A DNA stretch of 64,000 nucleotides from Novosphingobium sp. RL4. GTDB lineage: Bacteria; Pseudomonadota; Alphaproteobacteria; Sphingomonadales; Sphingomonadaceae. Under the pieces are notes generated by a model. That model had not been told where the DNA came from. It worked only from the letters and a program-made list of their open reading frames with translations, and did not search any database. Every line of letters starts with the position of its first letter. The stretch's first letter is position 1. The position numbers and the translations under genes were made by a program. Location: positions 2,196,001 through 2,260,000 of the forward strand of contig NZ_CP141944.1 of NCBI RefSeq assembly GCF_035658495.1, read 5' to 3'. Positions 46,364 through 55,849 of this stretch are shown here, piece by piece.

Positions 46364-46732
46364 ATGTCCCACATGCAGCCGTTGGACGAGAATTTCCCCA
46401 TTGAACGCCAGCTTGCCGTCGAAGCAGCGCCAGTCGTGCTCATCAATCTCTTCACACTCGATGCCGCTGACGAAGCGCGCTTCCTCGACGTGTGGAAGGA
46501 CGACGCCGCGTTCATGAAGCGTCAGCCGGGCTTCATCTCGACCCAGCTCCATCGCGCCATCGGCGAGAGCCCGACCTACCTGAACTATGCAGTGTGGGAC
46601 TCGACCGAGGCGTTTCGCGCGGCGTTCACCCATCCCGAGTTCCGCTCGAAGCTCGGAGCCTATCCCTCGTCTGCGATTGCCAGACCGCATCTGTTCCAGA
46701 AGGTCGGCGTCGCCGGTATCTGCACGGCCTGA
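46364..46732 (+). CDS. Antibiotic biosynthesis monooxygenase (ABM) family protein
   Basis: A 122-residue dimeric alpha/beta barrel (VVLINLFTLDAADEARFLDV, MKRQPGFISTQLHRAIG). ABM proteins are cofactor-free oxygenases or heme/quinol-linked enzymes; the activity here is unknown. The ATG at 46364 has GGAAGGAG 6 bases upstream. It is the first gene of a three-gene operon with DUF1772 and an FAD/NAD reductase under a MarR repressor. Confidence 0.85.
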   Translation: MSHMQPLDENFPIERQLAVEAAPVVLINLFTLDAADEARFLDVWKDDAAFMKRQPGFISTQLHRAIGESPTYLNYAVWDSTEAFRAAFTHPEFRSKLGAYPSSAIARPHLFQKVGVAGICTA

Positions 46733-46767
46733 CGGCGCCTCACACAGCTGCATGAAGGAGAAGGCAC

Positions 46768-47214
46768 ATGACGCTTCTGTTCAGAATCCTTGCGATCACC
46801 GGACCGGCGATGTTCGCCGGCGTCATGCTCGCCATCGGCGTCATCCTCGGCGGTTACTGGAAAAGCCTGCCGCCAGAGGAATTCCTCGACTGGTTCGCTC
46901 AGCATGGGGGGCGTGTCCAGAACGCAATCCCGCTGGTCGTGCTTCCAACGTTGATCGGGCTTGGCGGCATGCTCTGGACCGACTGGAGCAACGTTGTCAG
47001 TCGCAACCTCTGGCTTGGCGCCGCTGGCTGCATCGTCGCCGTCCTCGTCCTGACAATGGCCTGGTTCGTGCCGAGCAACACCGCCTTCGCATCCAAAGCG
47101 ATTCCGCTCGATCAGGTGTCGGGGAAACTCGATACTTGGCTGCTCGTCCACAATGTCCGCATCGCACTCGCCTTCGCCGCTTCTGCGCTCGGCGTTTGGG
47201 CCATCAGCCGCTGA
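46768..47214 (+). CDS. DUF1772-like membrane protein
   Basis: A 148-residue protein with about four transmembrane segments (ITGPAMFAGVMLAIGVILGG; LWLGAAGCIVAVLVLTMAWF). It resembles DUF1772/anthrone-oxygenase-like proteins. The function is unknown. GAAGGAGAAGGCAC precedes the ATG. It is the second gene of the MarR-controlled operon. Confidence 0.78.
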   Translation: MTLLFRILAITGPAMFAGVMLAIGVILGGYWKSLPPEEFLDWFAQHGGRVQNAIPLVVLPTLIGLGGMLWTDWSNVVSRNLWLGAAGCIVAVLVLTMAWFVPSNTAFASKAIPLDQVSGKLDTWLLVHNVRIALAFAASALGVWAISR

Positions 47215-47229
47215 GAAAGAAAAAGCACC

Positions 47230-48387
47230 ATGCCGAGGATCATCCACCCCGTTGCCGGCCTGATCGCCCTCCTGACGATCGCGACCTTCTGGCTCTCGAC
47301 CGTCATCTCCGAACTGTTCCTGTCGGAAGCAGCCGTGGTCGCGGTGAAGACCACGCTCCCCTGGGGCTTCCTGCTGCTCGTACCGGCGCTCGCCGCGGCC
47401 GGCGGTTCGGGCTTCTTCCTGTCGCACGGACAGCGCACGGGGTTGGTCGGCGCGAAGTTGAAACGCATGCCCTTCATCGCCGCGAACGGCCTGCTCATCC
47501 TGATCCCGGCAGCGTTGTTCCTCGCTTCCAAGGCGCGCGCCGGAGAATTCGATACGGTTTTCTATGTGGTGCAGGCCGTCGAGTTGATCGCGGGAGCGAC
47601 CAACATCACGCTTCTCGGGCTTGGTATGCGCGATGGCATGAAGCTCACGCAGTGGCGGCGCGGGAACTTCCTTCGGCCAGCGGCAGGTTACAAGACAACC
47701 CTTGCCGGCAAGGAAGAGGTCGCGCGCGGCACCGTCGCCTTCCGCCTGAAAAAGCCCGCCGGCTTCACCCACGCTGCCGGTCAGGCCGTCTATGTGACGC
47801 TGCCTGGCCAGAAGGAAGCTGACAGCAAGGGCCGCGTCCGCACCTTCTCGCTTGCCAGCGCACCGCAGGAACCGGAACTGGTGATCGCGACCCGCATGAC
47901 CGATACCGCATTCAAACGCTGTCTGGCTGACTTGCCTGCCGGTTCGCCTGTCGGGATCGAGGGGCCTTATGGTGATCTGACGCTTGATGGTGGCACCACC
48001 CCGGTGGTGTTCCTCGCGGGAGGCATCGGCATCACACCGTTCCGCAGCATGATCCTCGATGCGGTAGGGCGCGGGCTGAGCCGCGACGTAACCCTATTCT
48101 ACAGCAACCGCAGCGCGGCGGACGCCGCTTACCTGCCCGAGCTGGAGCAGCTTGCGAGTAGCAACCCCCGCTTCAAGCTGGTGGCAACGATGACCGACGC
48201 GGCCGACTGGCAGGGCGAGCGCGGCTTCATCGACCGCCCAATGATCGAGCGGCATGCAGGCGACATCACCGCCCCGGTCTTTTATCTCGCCGGCCCACCG
48301 GCCATGGTCGCAGCCATGGAAGCCTTGCTTCTGGAGGCTGGTGTCAGGTCCGGGAACATTCGTGCTGAGGTGTTTACCGGATACTGA
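47230..48387 (+). CDS. Membrane FAD/NAD(P) oxidoreductase (ferredoxin-reductase fold)
   Basis: A 385-residue protein. The first 140 residues carry about four transmembrane helices. The C-terminal 240 form an FNR-type module with FAD motif RTFSLAS, NAD-binding GGIGITPFRSM, LAGPPAMVAAME and the terminal EVFTGY. It probably moves electrons from NAD(P)H through FAD into a membrane acceptor. The cytochrome b561 of the divergent unit is a candidate partner by position only. Confidence 0.85.
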   Translation: MPRIIHPVAGLIALLTIATFWLSTVISELFLSEAAVVAVKTTLPWGFLLLVPALAAAGGSGFFLSHGQRTGLVGAKLKRMPFIAANGLLILIPAALFLASKARAGEFDTVFYVVQAVELIAGATNITLLGLGMRDGMKLTQWRRGNFLRPAAGYKTTLAGKEEVARGTVAFRLKKPAGFTHAAGQAVYVTLPGQKEADSKGRVRTFSLASAPQEPELVIATRMTDTAFKRCLADLPAGSPVGIEGPYGDLTLDGGTTPVVFLAGGIGITPFRSMILDAVGRGLSRDVTLFYSNRSAADAAYLPELEQLASSNPRFKLVATMTDAADWQGERGFIDRPMIERHAGDITAPVFYLAGPPAMVAAMEALLLEAGVRSGNIRAEVFTGY

Positions 48388-48551
48388 TGGCCCGACACCG
48401 GCCGGGTAGGCTTCCTCGGCAGCTCCTGGGCGAGACGACCGCCGTTGCGGATCGATGTCGTGGAACAGGTATGTACCTGGCAAGATTGTCTGCCATTTTA
48501 GGTCTGCGTACCATAGATGCCTGCCCGTTGAGTAAATAGGATGCAAGATCT

Positions 48552-49604
48552 ATGTCTGAAGCTACGATGACTGCCCCGTACAGCGGCCCGCTCTTCGACG
48601 TGCAGGCCCACGCTGTGATGCCCAAGTCGGTCGCGATGATGTCGGCTGCAATTCGCAGCGGCTCTTTTCTCTCGGAGGACACCAAACGGATCATCATTGA
48701 AGATATCTTCGCGAAAGCGGCTGACGACTTGCAGAGCGACTTCCGCCGAGAGGCGGCCGGGACCGAGGGCATTCAGGTTGTGACTGTTAACATGGCGTTT
48801 CCCGAACTGCCGCCCGAGCAATTAATCGATATCTTCGAGGCCACGAATAAATGGATGGCAGAAAAGGTGGCCGGTCAGCGCCATCTGATCGGAACGGCCG
48901 TCCTTCCGCCTGTGCCGGCGCTGGCGGCCGCCGGATCGGCGCCTGATGGAAACACCTGGCTCGAGAAGGCGCTCCTGTCTCTTCGTATTGCGATCGAAGA
49001 GCAGGGATTGCGTGGCATCATGGCTTCTTCCCACTATGACGGCACGTTCCTGGGCGCGTCCATGTTTGAGCCATTCTTTGGATTGGCAGAGGAATTGCGC
49101 GCTCCGTTCATTATCCACCCGGCGGTTACGTCCGCCGAGACAGCCTTGGTGCCTCGCAAGCTCATTCCTATCGATAGTGGGTATCTGAATGACCAGCGGA
49201 CGGCGCTGCTAGACATCGTCAAGGCGGGTATCCTGGAAAGGCATCCCGATCTGACGATCATCGCTACCCATCTGGGTGGCGGAATTCTCACAAGCCTTGG
49301 GCGCTTCGACCAACTCGCCAATCGTTTTCCGGATGAACACTGGTACATGGACGCTGAGGGACATAGGAGCGAGCTTCGAGAGCCCGTCAGCTCCTATTTG
49401 AAGCGGATCTACTACGACTGCAATAATGCCGAGAAGGCCGACATTCTACATGCTGCATCCATGGTCGGCATCGACCATCTCCTTACGGGCACGGATTTTC
49501 CCTGGGCGACGGATGTGTTTACGCGGAAGGTTCTCGGCAGCCTGGAGCCGCTCACGGCGCAGAAGATTGCATTCGAAAATGCGAGCAAGCTATTTCGTAG
49601 GTGA
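48552..49604 (+). CDS. Amidohydrolase family protein (ACMSD-like)
   Basis: A 350-residue TIM-barrel of the amidohydrolase-2 type. Expected metal-site pieces are FIIHPAV (His), IIATHLGGG (His) and LLTGTDFPWA (Asp). The N-terminal HxH of the family reads FDVQAH here, so the first His is Gln. Decarboxylation of an aromatic or ring-opened acid is typical for the family, but the substrate is unknown. It lies alone, 164 bases after the oxidoreductase. Confidence 0.85.
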   Translation: MSEATMTAPYSGPLFDVQAHAVMPKSVAMMSAAIRSGSFLSEDTKRIIIEDIFAKAADDLQSDFRREAAGTEGIQVVTVNMAFPELPPEQLIDIFEATNKWMAEKVAGQRHLIGTAVLPPVPALAAAGSAPDGNTWLEKALLSLRIAIEEQGLRGIMASSHYDGTFLGASMFEPFFGLAEELRAPFIIHPAVTSAETALVPRKLIPIDSGYLNDQRTALLDIVKAGILERHPDLTIIATHLGGGILTSLGRFDQLANRFPDEHWYMDAEGHRSELREPVSSYLKRIYYDCNNAEKADILHAASMVGIDHLLTGTDFPWATDVFTRKVLGSLEPLTAQKIAFENASKLFRR

Positions 49605-49843
49605 ATGTCAGCGGACCCTTATGTCATTGAGCACGCGGTAAGTCGTTCTCAAAACTGGCTATTTTGACTGAAGTGGCGCATGCGGCAAATCGCAAAGTGG
49701 GCGCGCAAGCCGCCTGTCCTCCTCGTCGCAACTGAGGTGCTGCTCACATGACGCCGTTCGTTGCCCTTGGCGCGCAGCCAAGGCGAGGCGAGCGACAGAC
49801 TGCCGAGCAGACGTCTCCTCCAGTTTTCGGAGATGGATAGTCA

Positions 49844-50791
49844 ATGCGTCGTCGAAAATCGAAACAGGAGTTTGAAACCTCATCGACCCCGTTGCTGCTA
49901 CGCGGCCGCATTCCGATGGCCGCTCTAATCCAGACATTAGCGGTGGCCGAACATCTGAACTTCCGCCACGCGGCGAATGCGCTTGGCGTCGCGCAGTCAA
50001 GCGTCAGTACCCGCATCAAGCTGCTAGAGCAGGACCTTGGCATCCTGCTGTTCGAGCGCCTGCCGCGCGGCGTGCGGCTGACCGAGGCGGGCCGTCATTT
50101 CGTCGAAGAGGTGGCGATCGGCATCGATCATCTCAACCATGCATTAAAGACCGCCGGCTTACGGGCGCGCGGCGAACACGGACATCTCCGCGTCAGTGCA
50201 TATGCCCTGATCTCCAATGGCTTCCTAGCCGACCTCTTAAACCGCTACCGTGAACTGCACCCCGGCGTCGATATCAAGATCACGGAGTGCAGGGCCGGCG
50301 ACGCGGTGAAGCAGGTGCGTGACGGATATCTGGACGTCGCCTTCGTCCTGGGAACGCCGGATATTCCGGATTGTCATTCCAAGCCGATATGGACCGAGCA
50401 ACTTATGATCGCCTTGCCAGCGACGCATCCGCTTGCCGATGGTGAGCGTGTCGCTTGGGCCGACCTTTCGACCGAGACCTTTCTAGTTCGACACAATGGG
50501 ACAGGTCCACAGCTCCATGACCTTATCTTACTGCGGCTCACTGAGCATTGGCCACGACCGTTCATTCAGCGCTTCGATGTGGATCGGCTGACGCTGATAT
50601 CGATGGTGGAGCAGGGTTACGGTGTGACGCTCGCCACAAAAGCAACTTCGCAAATCCGATTTCCGGGCGTGGTGTTCCTGCCCGTTCTTGACGAGCCGGG
50701 ACCCGTTGTCTTCTCCGCTGTGTGGTCGCCAAACAACCGCGCCCCAGCACTCCGCGATTTCCTCGGTCTCGCCAAGAAGGCCAGTCGTTAA
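49844..50791 (+). CDS. LysR family transcriptional regulator
   Basis: A 315-residue LTTR. The N-terminal helix-turn-helix is LNFRHAANALGVAQSSVSTR with the following KLLEQDLGILLFERLPRGV. An effector-binding domain follows. The target is unknown; the amidohydrolase gene upstream on the same strand is a possible one. It has about 24 extra residues before the domain, so ATG 49916 is an alternative start. Confidence 0.9.
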   Translation: MRRRKSKQEFETSSTPLLLRGRIPMAALIQTLAVAEHLNFRHAANALGVAQSSVSTRIKLLEQDLGILLFERLPRGVRLTEAGRHFVEEVAIGIDHLNHALKTAGLRARGEHGHLRVSAYALISNGFLADLLNRYRELHPGVDIKITECRAGDAVKQVRDGYLDVAFVLGTPDIPDCHSKPIWTEQLMIALPATHPLADGERVAWADLSTETFLVRHNGTGPQLHDLILLRLTEHWPRPFIQRFDVDRLTLISMVEQGYGVTLATKATSQIRFPGVVFLPVLDEPGPVVFSAVWSPNNRAPALRDFLGLAKKASR

Positions 50792-51221
50792 CCCCGCACG
50801 TCTGAGCCTTCAACAAAACGCCGATTTGATATCTAGCCGCGCAATCTGTCTGAGGACGGCGACGCCCGCACAAACGTCTGCGCATTCGACAGCCCCGACG
50901 TAGCATGCGCTCAAGCTGAACCGAGGCGGCGAGGATCGTGCTATATCGCGATCCTATCCGGAGCGCTTGATTGCTACCGAAATAACAAGAAGCTCACCCC
51001 CAAATATGCCACCGTCGTTTTCTGGAAACTCCAGACTTCAAAGACGATCATCACCCGTCGTTCTTTCAGGTTGAGCTTCGTCGCGCTCAGCACGTCGAGG
51101 ATTTTCGACAGATGCAGACCTCGCGCGTCCACCGTTTCTGGAGCGCAGCGCGTTGACGACGGCGCAACGTCGCAAGGCTGTTGAACTGGGACACGCTCCA
51201 CCAGAGGGATAGACCGCGGCG
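50792..51221. other. Gene-free junction between chromosome-like and element-like DNA
   Basis: No convincing gene. Frames on the minus strand (such as 50974-51201) lack family similarity. The element's leader copy A begins near 51222. If the mobile element has its left end here, no attachment repeat is recognisable without the other end. Confidence 0.5.
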
Positions 51222-51550
51222 ATCAGGATGCACGGCTTTCCGGTTTGTCGGCTTTGCGCATCCTGATCCGTTCTTTGTGCCCGGCTCCCGCTGGCGCTCA
51301 CGCCGGGCGGGTTGCTTGGGGGCGCTGCCCCCTGGCGCGGGGCAAGGGTGAAGCGCGGCAAGCCGCGCCGTCCGGGGTGGTCTCCCCGACCTTCCGCGCG
51401 GACACGATTTTCAGCATATCCGTAATTATGGAAATCCGCTTGTGCAGGCCGGGTGATCCCCCTCCACCCCGGCCGCCCTTGCCCTTGCACCCCCCGGTCT
51501 CGCCGACGGGCAGGGTTGCAGCGCAGCGCTGCGCTTCAACCCAAGCCCAT
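51222..51550 (+). promoter_or_regulatory. Repeated long leader, copy A, before the ParB-like gene
   Basis: This 5' region shares long stretches with 56258-56551: ATCAGGATG at the start, GCGCATCC, CCCGCTGGCGCTCA, GGGGCGCTGCCCC, CAGGCCGGG(T/C)GATCCCC, CGGCCGCCCTTGC, CCCCGGTCTCG, and the final dyad. The last 30 bases (51513-51542) form a near-perfect dyad with arms GGGTTG and CAACCC around the core AGCGCAGCGCTGCGCT, 22 bases before the ATG. It could be an operator or an RNA hairpin in front of the ribosome-binding site. Confidence 0.75.
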
Positions 51551-51564
51551 TAGGAGCAAAGACC

Positions 51565-53613
51565 ATGACGACCATTGCAATCGAAACCACCGCCGCGCCC
51601 GCCGCCGAGAACGGCACGGAGGTGTTCATCCCGCTCAACAAGCTCAAGAAGCATCCCGACAACGCCCGGAAGACCCCGCATAGCGAGGCGTCTATCGAAG
51701 CGAAGGCCGCGAGCATCCACGCCAAGGGCATCCTGCAGAACCTCGTGGTGGAGCCGGAGCTTGACGCCGAGGGAGCCGCAACCGGCTTCTATCTCGTTAG
51801 CATCGGTGAAGGTCGCAGGCTGGCGCAGTTGCTGCGCGTGAAGCGCAAGCAGATCAAGAAGACCGAGCCGATCCGCTGCGTCATCGACACCGTGAACGAC
51901 GCGAGCGAAATCAGTCTGGACGAGAACGTCACCCGCGAAGACCTTTCGCCCGCTGATCAGTTCGAGCGCTTTCGCGAGCTATCCGAAACGCGCGGTTGGG
52001 GTGCGGAGGAAATCGCCGCCCGGTTCGGCGTGACGGCCCATGTCGTGCGTCAGCGGATGCGTCTCGGCGCTGTCAGCCCCAAGCTGATGCAGGTCTATCG
52101 TGACGGCGGACTGACGCTTGAGCAGTTGATGGCTTTCGCCATCGTGGACGATCCGGCCCGGCAGGAGCAGGTCTATGAAAACCTGTCGTGGAACAAGGAC
52201 CCCTCGACCATCCGCCGTGATCTGACCCGGATGCACATCGCGGCGACGGATCGGCGGGCGGTCTTCGTCGGGGCGGAAGCCTACACCGAAGCGGGTGGCG
52301 TGATCCTGCGCGATCTGTTCACCGAGGATCGCGGCGGCTTTTGTGAGGATGCCGCATTGCTCGACCGGCTGGTCATCGAGAACCTCCACGAAATCGCGGA
52401 GGGTGTGAAGGCCGGGGAAGGCTGGAAATGGGCGGAGGTCCATATCGACTACCCACACGGCAACGGCCTGCGCCGCACCTATCCGCATCCGGTGGAATTG
52501 TCGGAGGAAGACGAGGCAGCCTATGCCGCCGCGCAAGGAGAATATGATGCGCTGACCGAGCAGTATGACAGCGCCGACGAACTACCCGACGACGTGGATC
52601 AGCGGTTCGGGGAGCTTGAAGCAGAGATCGAGCGCATCGACGCTTTGCGTCACGCCTATGAGACGCAAGAGATCGCGCGCGGCGGCGTGTTCGTCATCCT
52701 CTCCCATGATGGGGAAGCCCGCATCGAGCGCGGCTTTATCCGCGCCGAGGACGAAAAGCCTGAAACCGTGGAAGATGCGGACGGTGAAGGCGGAAGCGTG
52801 ATCGATGGCGTTCGCGTCAACAGCGATGGCGAGATCATCGGGGATGGCGAGCGGGACGAGGACGGTAACCCGGCTTCCGCACTCGAGACGGAGGACGAGG
52901 ATGCCGGGGATGCAGGCAAGCCGCTGTCGGACCTGCTCATCCGTGACCTGACTTCGCACCGGACGCTGGGCCTTCGCCTTGCTTTGGGCGAGCAGCCGGA
53001 CATGGCGCTGATCGCCGTTACCCACGCGCTAGCGGCGCAGACCTTCTATCGCGGGGTGGACGCTGCTTGCCTCGAAATCCGCCCGACCAGCAGCTACCTC
53101 GCTTCCCACGCGGACGGCATCGAGGACACGGCGGCGGGTAAGGCGCTGGCGGATCGTCATGCCGGATGGGCGGAAGACATGCCGCGCGATGTGGCCGACC
53201 TGTGGAGCTTCGTTGCCGGTCTTGACCATGCCAGCGTCATGGCGTTGTTCGCCCATTGCGCGTCGCTTACCGTCAACGCGGTGAAGCAGCCTTGGGAGAA
53301 GAAGCCTCACGCCCATGCGACGGCCGACAAGCTGGCGACGGCGGTGGTGCTGGACATGACGGCGCACTGGACGCCGACCGTGCGGGCCTATCTCGGTCGC
53401 GTCACCAAAGCGCATATCCTCGCCGCCGTGCGCGAAGCCGTCAGCGACGAGGCGGCGGAGCGGATCGCGGGCTTGAAGAAAACGGAGATGGCAGACGCTG
53501 CCGAGCAGCTTCTGGCCGGGACAGGCTGGCTTCCCGCCGTCATTCGGACGACGCGGCCCGCTTGGCTGGACCAGCCACAGGACGGTGATGCCTTCCAGAT
53601 CGCCGCCGAGTGA
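51565..53613 (+). CDS. ParB/RepB/Spo0J-like nuclease-domain protein
   Basis: A 682-residue protein. The N-terminal ParB-like domain covers about residues 20-130 (IPLNKLKKHPDNARKT, SIGEGRRLAQLL in place of GERR). A KorB-type helix-turn-helix follows (WGAEEIAARFGVTAHVVRQR, about residues 150-175). A long acidic middle and a helical C-terminus are characteristic of large ParB homologues on integrative elements and plasmids. Partition of the element is expected, but here parA lies 6 kb away. TTAGGAGCAAAGACC precedes the ATG. It has its own repeated leader. Confidence 0.9.
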   Translation: MTTIAIETTAAPAAENGTEVFIPLNKLKKHPDNARKTPHSEASIEAKAASIHAKGILQNLVVEPELDAEGAATGFYLVSIGEGRRLAQLLRVKRKQIKKTEPIRCVIDTVNDASEISLDENVTREDLSPADQFERFRELSETRGWGAEEIAARFGVTAHVVRQRMRLGAVSPKLMQVYRDGGLTLEQLMAFAIVDDPARQEQVYENLSWNKDPSTIRRDLTRMHIAATDRRAVFVGAEAYTEAGGVILRDLFTEDRGGFCEDAALLDRLVIENLHEIAEGVKAGEGWKWAEVHIDYPHGNGLRRTYPHPVELSEEDEAAYAAAQGEYDALTEQYDSADELPDDVDQRFGELEAEIERIDALRHAYETQEIARGGVFVILSHDGEARIERGFIRAEDEKPETVEDADGEGGSVIDGVRVNSDGEIIGDGERDEDGNPASALETEDEDAGDAGKPLSDLLIRDLTSHRTLGLRLALGEQPDMALIAVTHALAAQTFYRGVDAACLEIRPTSSYLASHADGIEDTAAGKALADRHAGWAEDMPRDVADLWSFVAGLDHASVMALFAHCASLTVNAVKQPWEKKPHAHATADKLATAVVLDMTAHWTPTVRAYLGRVTKAHILAAVREAVSDEAAERIAGLKKTEMADAAEQLLAGTGWLPAVIRTTRPAWLDQPQDGDAFQIAAE

Positions 53614-53754
53614 GGATCGGGCCGGGATCGCATCAGCGGTCCCGGCCTTCCTTCCGATACCCCCAAAAATGCGGTCGCGCGGTGTTCACCGCGCGACCGG
53701 CTGACCTCGACTGTCCGATGACGGCGACCGTCGTCGGCGCTATGGAGAACCATC

Positions 53755-54171
53755 ATGATCGCCGTGATGTTGATGAGCGTGGCCGTGATCGCGGGACTGT
53801 GCGTCCTGGCCTACACGCTCGCCGTCTATGCACTGCCCTTTATGCTCGCCGTCGAAGCCGCGCGCTTCGCCTACGCCACCGGCTCCGGCCTGATCGGCGC
53901 GGGCCTTGTCGGTCTCGTCGCCGGCGCCGCAGCCTATGGCCTGCTGTTATTCGCCTTCGCTTCACTACGCTCGCCGATCCTGCGCCTGATGGTGGCGCTG
54001 GTCTTCGCCGCGCCCGCCGCCGTCGCAGGCTACGCCCTTGTCCACGGCGTCACGCGCGAGGCCGTGCCGTCCGAGGTCTGGCGGCAGATCTTCTGCATTA
54101 TGGGCGGCGGTTTCGTCGGCGCGTCTGCATTGGTGCGGTTGGCCGCTCCGACCTCTTCCCAAAAGAGTTGA
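53755..54171 (+). CDS. Hypothetical membrane protein
   Basis: A 138-residue protein with about four hydrophobic helices (IAVMLMSVAVIAGLCVLAYT; GLIGAGLVGLVAGAAAYGLL). I do not recognise a family. It is a typical accessory gene downstream of the large ParB homologue, on the same strand after 141 bases. Confidence 0.7.
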   Translation: MIAVMLMSVAVIAGLCVLAYTLAVYALPFMLAVEAARFAYATGSGLIGAGLVGLVAGAAAYGLLLFAFASLRSPILRLMVALVFAAPAAVAGYALVHGVTREAVPSEVWRQIFCIMGGGFVGASALVRLAAPTSSQKS

Positions 54172-54221
54172 ACGATGGTCCCCTCTCTACTACGACCGTG
54201 GCGCGGCTTCATGTTGCGTGC

Positions 54222-54629
54222 TCATCCTCCCCGAGCGGGCTTGTGTGCGAACACCTCCTTGGCGGCGAACAGCCCGTTGAGCGCGGCCGGAAAACCGGCG
54301 TAGACGGCCATCTGCATGATGACCTCGGTGATTTCGTCCCGCGACAGCCCAACATTCAGACCCGCCTCGATATGCACCTTCAATTGCGGGGCCGCGTTGC
54401 CCATGGCCGTCAGCGCGGCGATGGTGGCAATCTCACGGGCGCGCAGGTCGAGACCGGGGCGACTGTAGATGTCGCCGAATGGAAACTCGATCAGGTAGGT
54501 CGCGAAGTCCGGCGCGATATCGGCGAGCGAGGCGACGACCTTCTCTCCGGCCTCGCCGTCGATTTCAGCGAGTGCGCGCCGCCCGCGTTCCAGCCGGCTT
54601 TCGCCGACGCTCTGGTGGTGGTGTGTCAT
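54222..54629 (-). CDS. Carboxymuconolactone decarboxylase family protein
   Basis: A 135-residue cytoplasmic CMD protein (LDLRAREIATIAALTAMGNA; VGLSRDEITEVIMQMAVYAG). No CxxC pair. The substrate is unknown. It starts inside the MerR gene by 65 bases and is therefore translated from the same transcript. The pair is read opposite to the element backbone and looks like inserted cargo. Confidence 0.87.
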   Translation of the reverse strand: MTHHHQSVGESRLERGRRALAEIDGEAGEKVVASLADIAPDFATYLIEFPFGDIYSRPGLDLRAREIATIAALTAMGNAAPQLKVHIEAGLNVGLSRDEITEVIMQMAVYAGFPAALNGLFAAKEVFAHKPARGG

Positions 54630-54999
54630 AGTCCTTCATCCTCTGTTCCTGGCCGGCGTAACCGGCGATCTTGGTGTCGAGGACGAGAAGAGAGGCTTGC
54701 AGTTCGGCTGCATGGGTGCGGACGCGCTCGCGATGCTGTTCCAGCATGTCGCGTCGCTCCGTCTCCGTGCCGACGCCGCGCTCCCGCAAAGCTGCATAGA
54801 GTAGCATGTCGCGGATCGGCATCCCGGTCGTTCGCAGACGCCCGAGGAATTCGATCCAGATCAGGATTGATGCGTCGTAGTCCCGTTGGCTCGATTGATT
54901 CCTGTCCGCATAGGGAAGCAGCCCGATCCGCTCATAGTAACGGATGGTATGGGCCGACAATCCCGAACGCTTCGCCAGTTCACCAATCTTCATGAGCAC
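54565..54999 (-). CDS. MerR family transcriptional regulator
   Basis: A 144-residue regulator. The N-terminal winged helix is IGELAKRSGLSAHTIRYYER then IGLLPYADRN; a dimerisation helix and a Pro/Arg-rich tail follow. No metal-binding cysteines are conserved, so it resembles the aldehyde/electrophile-sensing (NmlR/AdhR-like) branch. It starts at 54999, or two codons later at 54993. It overlaps the CMD gene. The promoter in front has the 19-base spacer that MerR activators require. Confidence 0.9.
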   Translation of the reverse strand: MLMKIGELAKRSGLSAHTIRYYERIGLLPYADRNQSSQRDYDASILIWIEFLGRLRTTGMPIRDMLLYAALRERGVGTETERRDMLEQHRERVRTHAAELQASLLVLDTKIAGYAGQEQRMKDYDTPPPERRRKPAGTRAARTR

Positions 55000-55022
55000 C
55001 TGTTCTCGTCACGACGCAGAAA

Positions 55023-55053
55023 CAGATACGAGTTAGAGCGCACTCTAAGTCAA
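55023..55053 (-). promoter_or_regulatory. MerR-type promoter with 19-bp spacer
   Basis: Read on the minus strand: -35 TTGACT (55048-55053), a 19-base spacer holding the dyad TTAGAG-N4-CTCTAA, and -10 TATCTG (55023-55028). A long spacer with a centred dyad is the hallmark of promoters twisted open by MerR proteins. It lies 24 bases before the MerR start. Confidence 0.8.
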
Positions 55054-55060
55054 GGGCGTT

Positions 55061-55849
55061 TTCCGATGAATAGTGAAGGTCTGGGCGTTGCCCTTCGGGC
55101 CGCGCTTTCGGCTGCGCCGGAACCACGCCAGGGGCGCGTTTCCGCCATTCGGCTTCAATCGCTAACGCGCGAGCTGCGGTTGATAGCCCTTCCGCTGATC
55201 AAGCCCCGCTCGCGCGAACGATGGCATGGAGATATCCGCTCACCGCACCTGCTGCAGGACCATGAGGGCGGGTCTCCGTTCTCGGGATCGACATTTTCGG
55301 TCGGGAGTGCGCGCGCAAGTTTGAATCGCCGGTTGGTGAGAACGGTCACGTTGCGCTGGTGGGCGATCGTCTCCGGCCTGCCATGACGGCACGGCGAGGA
55401 AGTTGAAGATCGGGAAGCAGCCGTGTCCGCCCGTGGACGATGGACGGGCCTTGCCATCGAAAGTCAGGGAGGATTTTGCAGCGACCAGAGTTCGCCACCG
55501 TTTTCGTGTCTGGGAGGTCGCCGACCGCCACGAGTGTCGTGTTCCTCGGATTTCCCTGTCAGCCACGCCCACGGCGTCCTCGAATGGACTGGGTCTGACC
55601 GAAGACCGGCTGCGCCTCGCTCGTCTTCCCGCAACGTCCGTCGCCAGCTTTTTTCCGCCGCCTTGACCACCCCACGCGACAGGTCGCGCGGGGACCCCGA
55701 TCCGGCTTTGCATCGCGAAGCAAAAAAGCCGTCGTCGGCCGCCTTCCACTTCGTTCCAGCCCTGACGGGTGCGGGGCGATCGTCCCCGGTCGCACGACCA
55801 CCATCGAGGTCGCGATAGGCGCGGCCCGAAGGAAAAAGGAACACGACCA
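55061..55849. other. 789-base stretch without a credible gene
   Basis: Frames in this stretch on both strands have no recognisable domains and Arg/Pro/Gly-rich shadow-type composition. The right part probably holds the leader and promoter of the DUF736 gene. It could be decayed insertion DNA linked to the MerR cargo. Confidence 0.5.

Noticed and set aside
46587..47822. 411-codon plus-strand frame over the ABM/DUF1772/reductase genes
   Set aside because: Arg/Pro-rich, out of phase with three well-supported genes.
50792..51221. Attachment site (attL) of the mobile element
   Set aside because: No tRNA end or direct repeat is recognisable here and the other end is outside the window.
53610..54995. 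461-codon plus-strand frame across the MerR/CMD region
   Set aside because: Antisense to MerR and CMD genes that carry clear family motifs.
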